The notes below the pieces were generated by a model. That model was not told where the DNA came from. It was given only the letters and a program-made list of their open reading frames with translations, and ran no database searches. A program made the translations under genes and the position numbers. From Riptortus pedestris (taxonomy: Eukaryota; Arthropoda; Insecta; Hemiptera; Alydidae), in NCBI GenBank assembly GCA_019009955.1, contig CM032228.1, positions 70,512,501 through 70,576,500 of the forward strand: DNA of 64,000 nt, given 5' to 3'. Positions 50,801 to 61,328 of the stretch are shown in pieces; the first letter of the stretch is position 1, and each line of letters opens with the position of its first letter.

Positions 50801-51480
50801 TTTAAAATAGGGATATATAATTTTAGATGTAATCCTTTATCTGTTTGATTCCATCTCTGTTGCTACAAATTAATACTTTTTAAGATCTTAACACGATTGG
50901 AGTAATTTTATTGTAAGTTACCTCTTCACTACTTTTAGAGGCACTTTTGGCGTGAATATCGACTATGCAATATATTCACGGGTTAACTCCGACCAGAAGG
51001 TGGGTTCCGACCAGGTAAAATGTAAAAATAAACATTAACTGTAGTATTTTTCCATAGTAGCAGTTTATGAATGATCAGGGCTGTGTCAGTAGTCCTTTTC
51101 CTAGAGATGGTCACATAACGAAATAAATACGAGAAGTATGAAGAAACGAAACGAAAATTGTAGGATTTTTTTACAATCTATGATCAATGATAGAAAGTCC
51201 ATCACTCTATGGGTTTCTATACTAAAGGATATTTTCTAGAGGCCGGATATGAAGCTTTTATGAAGCCTTATAGTAAATTCTAGTGTAGTGGGTATGTGTT
51301 TCTCATTAATTCTTCCAGGGATACTAGGGCAGTAGAGGATCGAATCAATCTGGATGCAGAAAATGAGCTGTGGCCTCTTAACCGTGGTTCAAGCTATTGG
51401 ACTCAAAAGCTCTTTGCAGGCGCTGAAGATGCAACTGTTCCTCTTATAGTGCACTCTGTCGTAATAAACGCTTTCTGAAT

Positions 51481-51864
51481 GAAAACAGGCCTCTTTCGTA
51501 CATCCAGTGTGTTGGTAGACGCGAACATCGTATTTTAGTTAGTCGAAAATATATTAGTTGTCCAGGTTATGTTATTTTATATTTCTTGAGAAGGTTGTGG
51601 TTGGCATTGGGAAGTCTATTGCTAAATATAAAGAGCTAAAGGAGGAAATAAGTTAATACTCGCCTAAAATTGATTATGAAAATTTATGACAGTACATATG
51701 AATTAAATCAGATATTTATTATTAATAAAAGGATTGTATCCTGCTAAAGTATATAATTCGCATGACCTGGTTCGAAATTTTTGCCAATACTCCTTGAAAA
51801 TGAAAAAAGGTTTGGATTATACATTTCCTTGGTGTTCGTATTTCTCATTTAACTATTTTCATTG
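51481..51864. other. Unassigned sequence
   Basis: Nothing recognised. Confidence 0.4.
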
Positions 51865-51950
51865 TTAATACTATTAAGGTCTTCGGGTATTGACCGCGTC
51901 TTCATTTGAATGCAGACACGGTCAATACCCGAAGACCTTAATAGTATTAA
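51865..51950. repeat. Near-perfect ~38-bp hairpin
   Basis: TTAATACTATTAAGGTCTTC then GGGTATTGACCG and GTCT pairs with its reverse complement ending at 51950, with one mismatch and a loop of about 8-10 nt. Confidence 0.93.
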
Positions 51951-52238
51951 TGACCAGGACCGTGGAAGTCTACGAGTATATATATATATATTGCATTATT
52001 TTGAAACTCAAGTATTAAGAAAGCAATTGGAGCTTTCTTGTTTTCAGGGCCTTCAGTAACCCCTCCCCCTTTCTATTCACATTGAAATAAAGAATTTGTG
52101 TTGACATGTGGTCAAAACTCTGTTGCTCTGGGACTTCTCCGAATATCTGTCACATACCACGTTATTACCAGAACAAAAGTAAACTCCTGTTTTCGTTGCT
52201 GAGAGTTCTTAAAACTTATCCAACAAACATAAAACTAT

Positions 52239-52304
<66 letters not shown>

Positions 52305-52475
52305 TATATATATATACACACACATATATATATATATAACCAAAACAACCAATATAAATAAAACTAATATACATACTAAAACTAAAAATATAAATAAAAC
52401 TAATATACAAACAGAAAACTAAAAATATAAATAAAGCTAATATACAAATGTCATTATTATAAACTATGGTACATG
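51951..52475. other. Unassigned sequence with (TA)n/(CA)n
   Basis: Interrupted TA and CA tracts at 52239-52340, then loose repeats of AAATATAAATAAAACTAATA at 52350-52445. 51995-52070 shares sequence with 2258-2340. Confidence 0.5.
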
Positions 52476-53260
52476 TCATATCCCCATCTCGGTCGTTAGA
52501 AAATGATTAATGCAGACCTTTCGGAATGATGATGCTTTTATTTCTTCCGGTAAAGCTTTCAGCTCTCTTGCAGAAACAGCAGAGAAAGATTGGCGAAATA
52601 TGCTGGATTGGCAGGCTGTCAGTTTGAAATTATTTACCAATCCCTCACTGTTCATGAGAATAAAACCCTCATGAAGATTTTTGGGCACTCCAAAATCCAG
52701 GATTTTCTTTGAACGACATTGTATATTTAAGCGCTGATATACCTTAGACGTGAGCCATCCCAGAGCTTTCTAGTATGACGTTATGTGCTCATCTCTCTTA
52801 GCATTGAATATATATCTGATAGCTGTTTTAAATGCTCTCTGGATTTTTATGTCTTCAGTAGATGTAATATCTATATAAACGGAGTCGCAGTACCACATTA
52901 ATAGCAAAATTAGACTGGTTACAAGTTTTATCTTAATTTCTAATGGGAAGAAGTTTTTATATTTTAATATTATGTAAAGATTTTCTTCTTTTGTTAGCTA
53001 CCGAAGCTGCTTGATCCTGGCATGAGAGATTGCTGTTAAATATTACGCCAAGTATACTCATTTGTTCACTCTTTTCAATAATCCGCTCATTTATTGTTAT
53101 TGAAAGTCTAGGCTGTTTAATTTTTTTTAATATTTTTGGGGTACCTAGCAGTAGCCACTTGTTTTTTTTTTGTGTTTAGAGTTAACGAATTTTTCGCGCT
53201 CCAATCAGTAATCCTCTTTAAGTCCTCATTTATTCATTTTAAAAGTTCTTTTGCGTTTTC
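52476..53260 (-). pseudogene. LINE reverse transcriptase C-terminal relic
   Basis: Minus strand, in order: DWSAKNSLTLNTKK (about 53170-53215), ITINERIIEKSEQMSILGVI then FNSNLS (about 53010-53105), IKLVTSLILLLMWYCDSVYI (about 52870-52935), QRAFKTAIRYIFNAKRDEHI, a stop, KALGWLTSKVYQRLNIQC, then GLVNNFKLTACQSSIFRQSF and ELKALPEEIKASSFRK before a stop at 52476. This is the palm-to-thumb and C-terminal layout of Jockey/CR1-type elements. Damage: frameshifts near 53110 and 52970 and one in-frame TAG near 52766. Confidence 0.75.
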
Positions 53261-53364
53261 CTAAATGATATTAAGTATAAAGTAAATTAGTATAGGATAA
53301 GATTTTACTGGAATCCCGCTGTATAGAAACAGTTGCATTCTAATTGTGGGCCCTCTAAGACATT

Positions 53365-53480
53365 TGTCTTTGTTTTTTTTTTGTTTTTTAATATGTGCTC
53401 ATCAGTCCAAACTTAGATGAACTTAGATTTGACCTCACTACTTCACTTTTACTTCAGTAATAAGGAGGAGCTAATAAAAT
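53365..53480 (+). repeat. Dispersed repeat R3, copy 2
   Basis: Matches 47390-47525 in inverse orientation. Confidence 0.65.
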
Positions 53481-54229
53481 TTGGATTTCAAAAGTGCAGA
53501 AGCGAAATAAGCACAATTTGAAAAATATACGTTTGGACCTAGCATTTATTATTTACACGCATTTACGCAATGCTATCGCAAGTGTATAACAGCGATGGTA
53601 GGAAAGGCGCCTTGAGTTTAACCTCGATATATCGTTTACCCTAAAAAAATTCTGCAACAAATGTAACAATATACAATCCAAAGATTATAGCTAATAATCG
53701 TTACTTGAGGCAATTTTCATTATAAAGCAGCAAAATTTCTTATCAACTGGTAGTTTGGATTTGTTAAATGAAAGGTTAAGCCAATCGACGAATAAAAAAA
53801 AAAACCCTTTAGGTCTAGCGAATAGAGGAGATGTATTTTATTCATCAAGAAATGAATTTCACCGGATTTAAGGTTTCGCCCCTTCCCCATTTTCCAGTTA
53901 AGCTGAATTTGAAAGGAATAAATTTTCACGCCATGCAGATCCATCAATCTCAAAAGCTTTTGCTTCTTGACTCCAAATGGGATTCTGGAGAATTCCCACA
54001 AGCACATAGAAATTTATTTATTTTGATCAATCACCGTTATATTTGAGCAAATGACTATTTTTTGGGTTAAAGTTAATATTGAATATATGAATTCATTTCA
54101 TATTCTGTATTTCTATATGCCACTAGTGAGGAAATGGTAAAACCTCTACAAAAACTTTATTATTCATCTAAAGTTAATTAGGTAACCTGCTCTCCTGGTT
54201 TCTCGTTCTTGAATTAACGTCTCTTGAGA
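53481..54229. other. Unassigned sequence
   Basis: Overlapping frames of 71 and 95 codons on the two strands near 53720-54046 show no recognisable domain. Confidence 0.4.
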
Positions 54230-54420
54230 ACTGACTAGGTTTTAGAATTGGAACCAGGTCCAATTTCAGCCAATAACGGCGATGAACTTTGGTGTTGAAT
54301 GAAACGATTAAATGCCAAGTATTGTATAGAAGAAATAAACATTTTGAGTTCAGAACAAGCGGCGTAAGTACTATACTGGCAATAGGTGATGCCAGTTGTA
54401 AAATTAGTGAAATGATTTTG
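54230..54420 (-). mobile_element. Element A fragment
   Basis: CCAGGTCCAATTTCAGCCAA then GAATGAAACGATTAAATGCC matches the element A right block in reverse; no termini. Confidence 0.5.
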
Positions 54421-54699
54421 AGTTGCAACTTTTAGTTAATCTGGGAATTCCAGCTCAGGTATTATACCTTCCGGTCCATTCCTAATTACCTTTTATTCTG
54501 ACTTTCTAAAACATATTTGGCTCGACTGTTTAAGAAGGACAAATGTCTGCCACACTACACATGTTGGGAGGTCATTTGCTCAGCTTGAGGTGCAATTGAA
54601 AAATAAAATTCGCTTTTTCTTTAGCTACTCAGATTATTTCATGAGAGAAACTGATAGAAGACCGAACTCAACCTTGATAAACTATTCAATTTTGCATAG

Positions 54700-54800
54700 A
54701 AATTGAGAATGAATGGTGAGATGAGATCGCCAGTGAATCTTATCAGATCGCAAGGAATGTGCTTACTTTGCCCAGCCCCTGGTTGATGGACTTTTGTTTT
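54700..54800 (+). mobile_element. Element A 3'-end fragment
   Basis: TGCTTACTTTGCCCAGCCCC then GATGGACTTTTG is a decayed 3' terminus. Confidence 0.5.
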
Positions 54801-54811
54801 TGAGTTCCTTC

Positions 54812-55632
54812 TTTACTATCAGATTTCACTTAAGGGAAATCAACTAATGAGCTTGCACTCATGATGCAATTTTCGAAAAAGATTTTTAAACGAATGAACG
54901 GATGATGAAATGAGGTCCTCTAACTCTCTAGTGATTGCAATTTTTGTTTGATCGTTACTAAACTCGATATTTAATCCTTTTATGTAAAAAGGAAGATCAA
55001 GTTCCTTATTGTCAGAAATCAGACAATTGGGAGGGGGGTTTTACAAGGGGAATTTCGAAATATCTCCATTACTAACGTCGAATTAAAAAATTGTATAGAA
55101 TCAATCTTATTAAAAATTAAATGTTCTATAATTGTTGTCATATACATTTATTTTCTATTTTGAATATAAACCGAGATGTACCTATGTTTAGTTTTCAGTC
55201 TTCAGCAAATCCCACTCCCACTCATGTCACATAAACACATTATTATACGAGATACTTGCAAATACGTTCTGCTGAAGCCTCCCCCCGTCTTTAGTTCTTA
55301 GAAACTAAAATTTTTGAGATGACAATTATTTCGATTCATTATAAATTGCATTGCTATATATAGTAAATAGTATTCAGTAAAATTAATATATTATATTCAG
55401 ATTTGTTTCAGTAATTTTTCCTCTTTCCGGTGAACAATATTTCTATCTCTCCGTCGTAGAGGTTATTAAAATTTAAATTGACTGAATAACTCCTCATTAC
55501 CGTTTATTCACTTAATACTCAAGGAGGCTTTAAGTGTATGTAGTATGTACATTTATCTATTGTAAAAATTCACGCGGGAAATCTGCTTAGTCGACGCAGC
55601 CTGGACTATTTCAGTTGACGGACTTCTTTTTT
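54812..55632 (+). mobile_element. Element A long variant, next to the receptor exon
   Basis: 5' ATCAGATTTCACTTAAGGGA; left block; no TA core; TTTGTTTGATCGTTACTAAA; long-variant body with TTTCCGGTGAACAATATTTC. 3' end GCGGGAAATCTGCTTAGTCG then TTGACGGACTTCTTTTTT. It ends about 50 bp from the exon's donor site. Confidence 0.78.
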
Positions 55633-55681
55633 CCAGAAGAAGAAGAAGCGCAAGTTTATTAAATTAATGAATACTACTCAC

Positions 55682-55882
55682 GACATCTATGAGCTGCGAG
55701 AGGCGGAGACCCATCTTGACGGTGAGCCTGTCCGAGTTGTTGCCGACCGGTCTGATGAGCCTGTTGTAGTTGGACAGGAGATCGTCATAGAGTCTCTTAG
55801 CTTCAGGGTTACACACTACTACCGTCAGCCAAACCGACAGATACACCAGGCACCCATCCGCCCTCCACATCTTACTACACCC
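55682..55882 (-). CDS. nAChRalpha1: Nicotinic acetylcholine receptor alpha1-type subunit, N-terminal coding exon
   Basis: Host gene exon for a ligand-gated cation channel subunit of the neuronal plasma membrane (cys-loop family, binds acetylcholine). Seen: on the minus strand an ATG at 55870 begins a hydrophobic signal peptide (about residues 7-20), followed by [20 protein letters not shown] and [20 protein letters not shown], ending IDV. From memory this matches the insect alpha1 mature N terminus almost residue for residue; alpha2, alpha3 and alpha4 differ in the NNSDRL and KMGLRL stretch. The exon is bounded by a T-rich tract plus TTTAG acceptor (exon starts at 55882) and by GTC then GTGAGT, a strong donor (intron from 55681). 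The reading frame is also open for 12 nt upstream of the ATG to the acceptor, so initiation in an earlier exon is not excluded. The codons are well conserved and GC-richer than the surroundings. The next expected exon (starting NLKNQ in insects) was not found downstream in the window, which implies a very long intron. Confidence 0.88.
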
Positions 55883-56751
55883 CTAAACAAAAAAAATCAA
55901 TGCATAATTAATACAAACAATACATAAATACATGAGGCCAAGAAAGGTAAAAAACTAAGTGCATTAGAAGGTCTGGAGATTGTGTTGAACAAGAACCTAA
56001 AAGGTAATCGCTGTTTGAACAAGAAGACCGATTGCTATAAGTCTGCAATGGTGGGGGTACTGGACCTCGATCGTATCTCCCGCGCACTAGCCAGTCATTT
56101 ACTGTCTTCCCCAATGAGCGCATGCAAGTAGGTCAGTAAATATTATTTAGCTATACCTCAATTGATCTCCCACTCTCCGTATTTTATTTTATTTTACTTT
56201 AGGATTTGACTTAAGTCCATTCATTATATTCACTTCTGTTAAATATTTGTTTCGTGTTTTTATTTATTGATATTAATATGATTAATGACCCTGTTGTAAT
56301 GTATGGAGATTTCATTGATGTTATTGTTTTTCATGAGTAGGTCTGAAGATGGAGACAATAGTCTCAGTGCTGAAATAAAAATTTGTGAAGAATTGGACGT
56401 ATTTTTCTCTCTCCAAGTAATACATAATTAATACTTACAAACAATACATAATTATTTATTTATCTGTTAGTTTGGTGTCACGCAATTTGGAGCGTTTTAC
56501 ACCTTTCATCACAATATTAGAATGGTAAAAAAATACTGCTGCTGGGCGAAATTACTAATGGAAAAGAAAATGTAAAAAGTAATAAGGAATAATCAAATAC
56601 AACTGTTAAAACAGAAATAATTTTGAACGGGAAAAGAAGGAACAAAATACAAACAAAAATAGAGCAAGAATAATTAATAAAAGAGAAAAAAATTAATCAA
56701 AGGTGTAATATTAAATTCAAATAAAAAAAAAATTATAATATTACGTATATG
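55883..56751. other. Intron sequence; possible retroelement insertion
   Basis: ATAATTAATAC...AAACAATACATAA occurs at 55897-55924 and again at 56420-56448, like a long target duplication around about 490 bp. That segment ends GGAGACAATAGTCTCAGTGC then TGAAATAAAAATTTG. No coding recognised. Confidence 0.35.
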
Positions 56752-57218
56752 TAACCTGGGTTAGTAGTAATATATTATATTACTACTAACCCAGGTTAGG
56801 TTTCTGGCTATATTAATATTCTCTGAGACGAACAGGAGTAGGGGTTATAAGGGAGGGCTGAAATTAAAAATAGCGATATTTCGTCTCCTATTGGTTTTTC
56901 AGCAATTATGCACATGACAAAAGATATGCACTCTATTCTATGATTATGAATAATATGGCTAATATGATATCTATGATTATGTTACATATAAAAAAAGATA
57001 CATGTACTGGAAACGGGCAATATACAAATATTTTGGAGAAGTTAGTACATAACAAGTACTTTTATTGTTAACATATCCCCAGCAAGCCGAGTACATGGGT
57101 GTAAATCCTAAGCATGGAGACGGGAAAATGTGAAAATATTGTACAAAGTAAATCTCAAAAATAACATCATCATTCAGCCTCAAATAATTCCCTGGGCGAA
57201 GCCGGGAACCTTAGCTAG
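56752..57218 (+). mobile_element. Helitron H 3' part with inverted head
   Basis: Starts at a perfect 23-bp palindrome built from Helitron H sequence (TATTACTACTAACCCAGGTT), then GAGACGAACAGGAGTAGGGG, the tail, and 3' end CCTGGGCGAAGCCGGGAACC then TTAGCTAG (CTAG 57215-57218). Confidence 0.78.
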
Positions 57219-57267
57219 TAATAAATAAAACATTGATGAATATTCTTAGTGAAGGCCGCTGTTGGAG

Positions 57268-57735
57268 ATATCCTTATGTGATATGGTTGTTGGTCACTAA
57301 GGTTCAAATAATACATCAGTTTTCTGCCGACGTTTCGGTGTAATTTATAAACGTTGTCAAGGACTGCATAGTTACATTTATAGAAATAACAAACATAGAT
57401 GGATTGTTATTTTTTAGTGATACTTAATTATAATATATAAGATAAAAGTCTATGTAAATTTTATAATATAGTTCAAAAGTCAATGTATAAAACTACTTAA
57501 GAACTCACTTGTTTGCCAGAAATGTATGCGGTAATTGAGTCGAATGCAAAAGAAATATGTTTATATTATGGAAATTTCTTTTGGCATTTGACTCAATTGC
57601 ATATCTTGCAATCTAGTCAGTTCTTAAGTAAGTAGTTTTATACAATGACTTTTCAACTGTATTATAACATTTACATAGACATTTATCTTGTTATGTTTCA
57701 ACGTTAGTGACCGACAACCACACCACATAGGGATA
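57268..57735. mobile_element. Foldback/MITE-like element with long arms
   Basis: TATCCTTATGTGATATGGTT then GTTGGTCACTA at the left matches the reverse complement of the right end (ACAACCACACCACATAGGGA). Pairing continues over roughly 150 bp per arm (AAGTCTATGTAAATTTTATA, TGTATAAAACTACTTAAGAA) to a small loop near 57565. The left arm has an extra ~125 bp (57312-57435) containing GACGTTTCGGTGTAATTTAT. TA at both edges may be the target duplication. Confidence 0.7.
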
Positions 57736-58059
57736 AAACTATGATGAGTCATAATTTATAATAAATAAATGAGAAATTATTTAGAAATTTCTAAAATCGT
57801 ATACAAGCATTCAGAATCACACACACGCAAAGACACCTCACACACACGGATGCTCACGCAAGGTAGTACAAAATTAAATTTTGCATTACATTTGGTATTG
57901 TATTAAGTTGGAATTAAACTTTTATGGCTATATTTCTCTAGAAATAGGAAGAGGGTAATTATTATAAAAGTTTGTTTAGATGTTCTTGTTTTAAATATGT
58001 TAACAGAAGCGTCCGGATATGTACTTTTGTCAGTTAGAAGTTAGCCCAGATTGTAATGT
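57736..58059. other. Unassigned sequence
   Basis: Nothing recognised. Confidence 0.4.
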
Positions 58060-58650
58060 AGGTCTATGTTATGTCATCTTCAACAGTCAGGAAGTAAGAG
58101 TTTTATAGTGAGTAGACTATTACATAGCGAACAAGTTGTTGGTTCAGATTTTGCCATAAGGTACTTATGTGTTAGAGGAACCTCTTCTCTTCTTGAAGTT
58201 CAATTACTTCATGACCTTTCCATTGTCGTATTTTTTATTTCCCTTGACTTGCAATCTATTGATAACCATTCTTCTACCCCCAATTGTAAAATCTTGTTTT
58301 TGTAGTAATGTAGTTGAAAGTTAATGGTATTTGAGTTATGTCCGATATCACTTTTGATTTTTGTAATTTTGGCTTGTGTATCAACCAGCCCTCAGTTCAT
58401 ATCTCAGTTATACCCGTAAGTACAGGTAGCCAAAATAAAATGACTCTCTTATTTTTCAACTGTAGGTTATAAAGAGCGTCCTTCATATTCGTTATAATGG
58501 GGTTAGAGGTTAAAACTTCTGAGCGTTTTTGCAGACAACTCAAGGAGTCCGTAAATATGTGACGTTATTGTTTGGTGCTTTGTTAATTTTTTGAGTCCCA
58601 AATGCATCGCTTCTAGTTTAGCAATGTAGTTACTTTAGCTGTTCGGGAAA
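58060..58650 (-). pseudogene. LINE RNase H relic
   Basis: Minus strand: KLEAMHLGLKKLTKHQTITS (about 58580-58640), then in the next frame HIFTDSLSCLQKRSEVLTSN and RVILFWLPVLTGITEI (about 58395-58560). These are the E.H.L, the DS and the WVPGH.GI blocks of a non-LTR RNase H; the His and the GNE...AD block are lost. Lower coordinates continue ISDITQIPLTFNYI with stops. Confidence 0.65.
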
Positions 58651-59102
58651 CGATGCTTGTGAACAGTGTTCTCACATTAATACTTACAATACATACTTAA
58701 AACAAACTATACACACAGATTCAGATCTGGTGGTTATAAATTATCTTCACCGAGTAACTGATTAATTAAATTACGGGCATCAGTTAATAATAGTACTTTG
58801 GAAATAACAACATCATAATATTTCTCCCGACATACTGGACGATAGAGAAACCAATTGATCCGGATTGTTACGGCCCAATTCTATCCTCACAAACTATAGA
58901 AGACTGGTGACGCAAACAGAAGACATAGAGGAGAAGCACGCGCGAGGATGGCTGCGTGAGAGTGGGTTGATAACAGATTCCAAATGGAGTGCTTCTTACA
59001 GCTTCTTCAAAACGCTTTGATGGATTGGTGTGTTTTATGTTAGTATTTTTGAACCATGTTCATCCTGAATCGTCCTGGCGAGGCGCCGAGAGCGGAAGGG
59101 AA
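58651..59102. other. Unassigned sequence
   Basis: Nothing recognised. Confidence 0.4.
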
Positions 59103-59530
59103 AAAAAAAGTCCGTCACGCAGGGGCTGCGTTAATTAAGCATATTTCCCAAGTGCGTCACGTTTTTGCATTTATCTCAAAAATTAAAAGTTCAATGAGAA
59201 CATTATTTGGTATTTAAGCATCAAATAAAATACTTCATAACACAATAGAATATTGTTAACAAGAGAAGAGTAGGAGTGGGGGTTTACTGAAGACCGAAAA
59301 CTAAAGAATGCAAATAACTCAGTTAATAATCAAGATAGTGAAAAAATATACACACCAACATTTATAGAACATTAAATTTGTAATAAGATTGGTTCTTTAC
59401 AATTTTTCGATCCGACGCATAATAACGGAGATATTAAGAATTTTCGAAATTTTCCCCCCCGTAAACCCCCCTTCCCACTGGTCCGATTTCAGTCGTTAAC
59501 GAACTTGATCTGTCTTTTTGTATAAAACGA

Positions 59531-60697
59531 TTATATATCAAGTAAATAATATTTGTTGTCTGTAAAAAGAAAAGTTAGTGAGAAAAAAAAACCTGAAAAT
59601 TTTGAAGGTTTTACCTTCTCTAAAATTACATCGTTAATTTCTAAAGCGTCAACGTAAATGTTGTTCGAAGTGCTGGCCTCTCGTTGCAATACACGCATCA
59701 CAGATCGCACTGCATCTAAACATTGTTCTGCGGTGAGCTGGTTGCAAACCATTCTGATGCGCTCGATGAGGTCATCCCTTGTGCGGACGGGCTCTCGGTA
59801 GACATTTTCTTTCACGTATCCCCACACGAAGAAATCTAGTGGCGTGAGGTCCGGAGACCGGGGAGGCCAAGGCACCGGCCCACCTCGTCCTATCCAGCGA
59901 CCTGGGTAGTTGATGTCCAACCAGTCTCGTACGGCCCTTCCGTAATGTGCAGGACAACCATCGAGTTGAAACCAGCTCTCAAGCCTTGTTTCCAAAGGGA
60001 TATCTTCCAAAAGTGCCCGTAAGTCATTTTCCAGGAATAGATGATAACTTTCAGCGTGAAGTCGAGCAGGTAAAAATACGGGACCTATTATGCGATTATA
60101 ACAAAGACCGACCCACACGTTTACAGAAAACTCATGCTGGTAGTGAAATTCTCTAACAGCGCGGGGATTTTCATGTGCCCAAAGGTGGTAGTTTCTTTGA
60201 TTGAATATGCCCGCACGTGTAAAAGTCGCTTCGTCCGTCCAGATTACTTTCGAACTTAAGTTTACATCGTTTTTGTACCAATTACAAAAATTTAATCGGC
60301 GGGGATAATCAGCGGGTATTAAATTTTGTACCTTTTGTACATGGTAAGCATGCCTGCAGTCAGCCCTTAATGTGCGCCAAATGGTTGTCTTTGGTATGCT
60401 TAGAACTGAAGCAGCTCTCCGGACGCTTGTGCCAGGGTTGGTATTGAAGTGCCTCAGTATCCTTTCCCTCCGCCTCAGGTCGGCTTCCATCGGAGCCTGC
60501 ATACGGTTTCCACTACGATTACATGAGGACCCAGTCTCTCGAAGCCTTCTGAAAGTGCTAGTAAAAACACCTCTGTGTGGGGTTTCTCAGTCAGGAAACC
60601 GTCTGCGATATTCCCGAACTGCCTGACGTGCATTGCCATCGCAGAATCCGTAGACGTAGACTATGTCCGCGTTTTCAGCGTTGGTAAATCTAGCCAT
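59531..60697 (-). pseudogene. DUF4817-type DDE transposase, DD41D, one in-frame stop
   Basis: From the ATG at 60697: [20 protein letters not shown] then [15 protein letters not shown], then TGA at 60587-60589 (codon 37), then ETPHRGVFTSTFRRLRETGS. This is the DUF4817 helix-turn-helix region found with insect transposases; the stop replaces the Arg codon expected there. Downstream, 323 codons are open (from 60502): a second helix-turn-helix (VRRAASVLSIPKTTIWRTL), WTDEATF, QLDGCPAHY, and PPRSPDLTPLDFFVWGYVKE. Counting from 60697 the catalytic Asp residues are about D155, D246 and D288, with 41 residues between the last two. The C-terminal ~25 residues (FSGFFFSLTFLFT) look like read-through into flank. 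Apart from the stop the frame is intact, implying a young copy. Confidence 0.85.
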
Positions 60698-61098
60698 ATT
60701 TGTTGACTTCACTGAACAGTACTAGCAACACCACTAATGTGAGAATGCGAGGCTGGATTCCCCCTAAAAAGGATTAAAATGATAGTAAACATTTTAATCC
60801 TTTCTTTTTAAGTTTAAACACTCAACCTAGACGTTTTATTGATAAGGAAAGCGTGAGAATATTCATGTTTTCTAAATTTACTCCTCGTGAATTAAAAAAT
60901 TAAGCTTACTCAACAAGCCAATAGTTTTTTGTAATTTAATTACATTATTAAATAAAAAATACACTTTTTGCCCAACTATTTTCAGTTTTTTGTGATTTTC
61001 TCAAAAACGAAGCGAAAACGAGGCATATGCCAGAGGACTGTTTTTCGATCCTCTATCGATCCCTGAAGTTTGTCCGTTTGGTTTGGGGACACCCTGTA
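59543..61098 (-). mobile_element. Tc1/mariner-superfamily transposon, one terminal repeat missing
   Basis: The right end is GGTTTGGGGACACCCTGTA followed by TA, a typical outer end for this superfamily. The matching left repeat is not found; the left border runs from element A through about 40 bp of other sequence into the transposase tail. Hence not mobile by itself. Confidence 0.75.
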
Positions 61099-61328
61099 TA
61101 CAGTTTTGAACAGACCTCATTTTCGTCATCTCCTGGGTAGGATCGATGAACATTTGAAGAAATTTTTCGAAAATCGCGGCATGAGTACGACCTCAATAGC
61201 TTATTTCCCTTAAGGGAAATCTACTACTCGTAATAGAAATGATACCGGTAGAGCACCAGGCTGACTGCAAATACGTTATTGTACGGCAGCTACGGTTTCA
61301 GTTTTGTGTACACACAATATGGAGTATA

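Larger units (their letters stand above)
48880..51480 (-). repeat. Inverted duplication, arm 2 (pairs with 23735-26690)
   Basis: Reverse complement of arm 1 in the same block order: 51480-50985, 50225-49870, 49145-48880. The gaps hold material absent from arm 1: a LINE relic and (TA)n (50228-50985), and Helitron H plus (TA)n (49156-49866). A 60-codon open frame in 51296-51478 has no recognised domain. Confidence 0.75.
59103..61229 (-). mobile_element. Element A copy split by a DD41D transposon
   Basis: Left edge AAAAAAAAAGTCCGTCACGC, then AGGGGCTGCGTTAATTAAGC; body to ATATATCAAGT at 59543, where the transposon begins. Resumes at TACAGTTTTGAACAGACCTC (61099) and ends ATTTCCCTTAAGGGAAATCT. The uninterrupted order is seen at 62080-62225. 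Confidence 0.82.

Noticed and set aside
55667..55927. 86-codon plus-strand frame over the receptor exon
   Set aside because: Shadow of the conserved minus-strand exon, which has proper splice sites and family identity.
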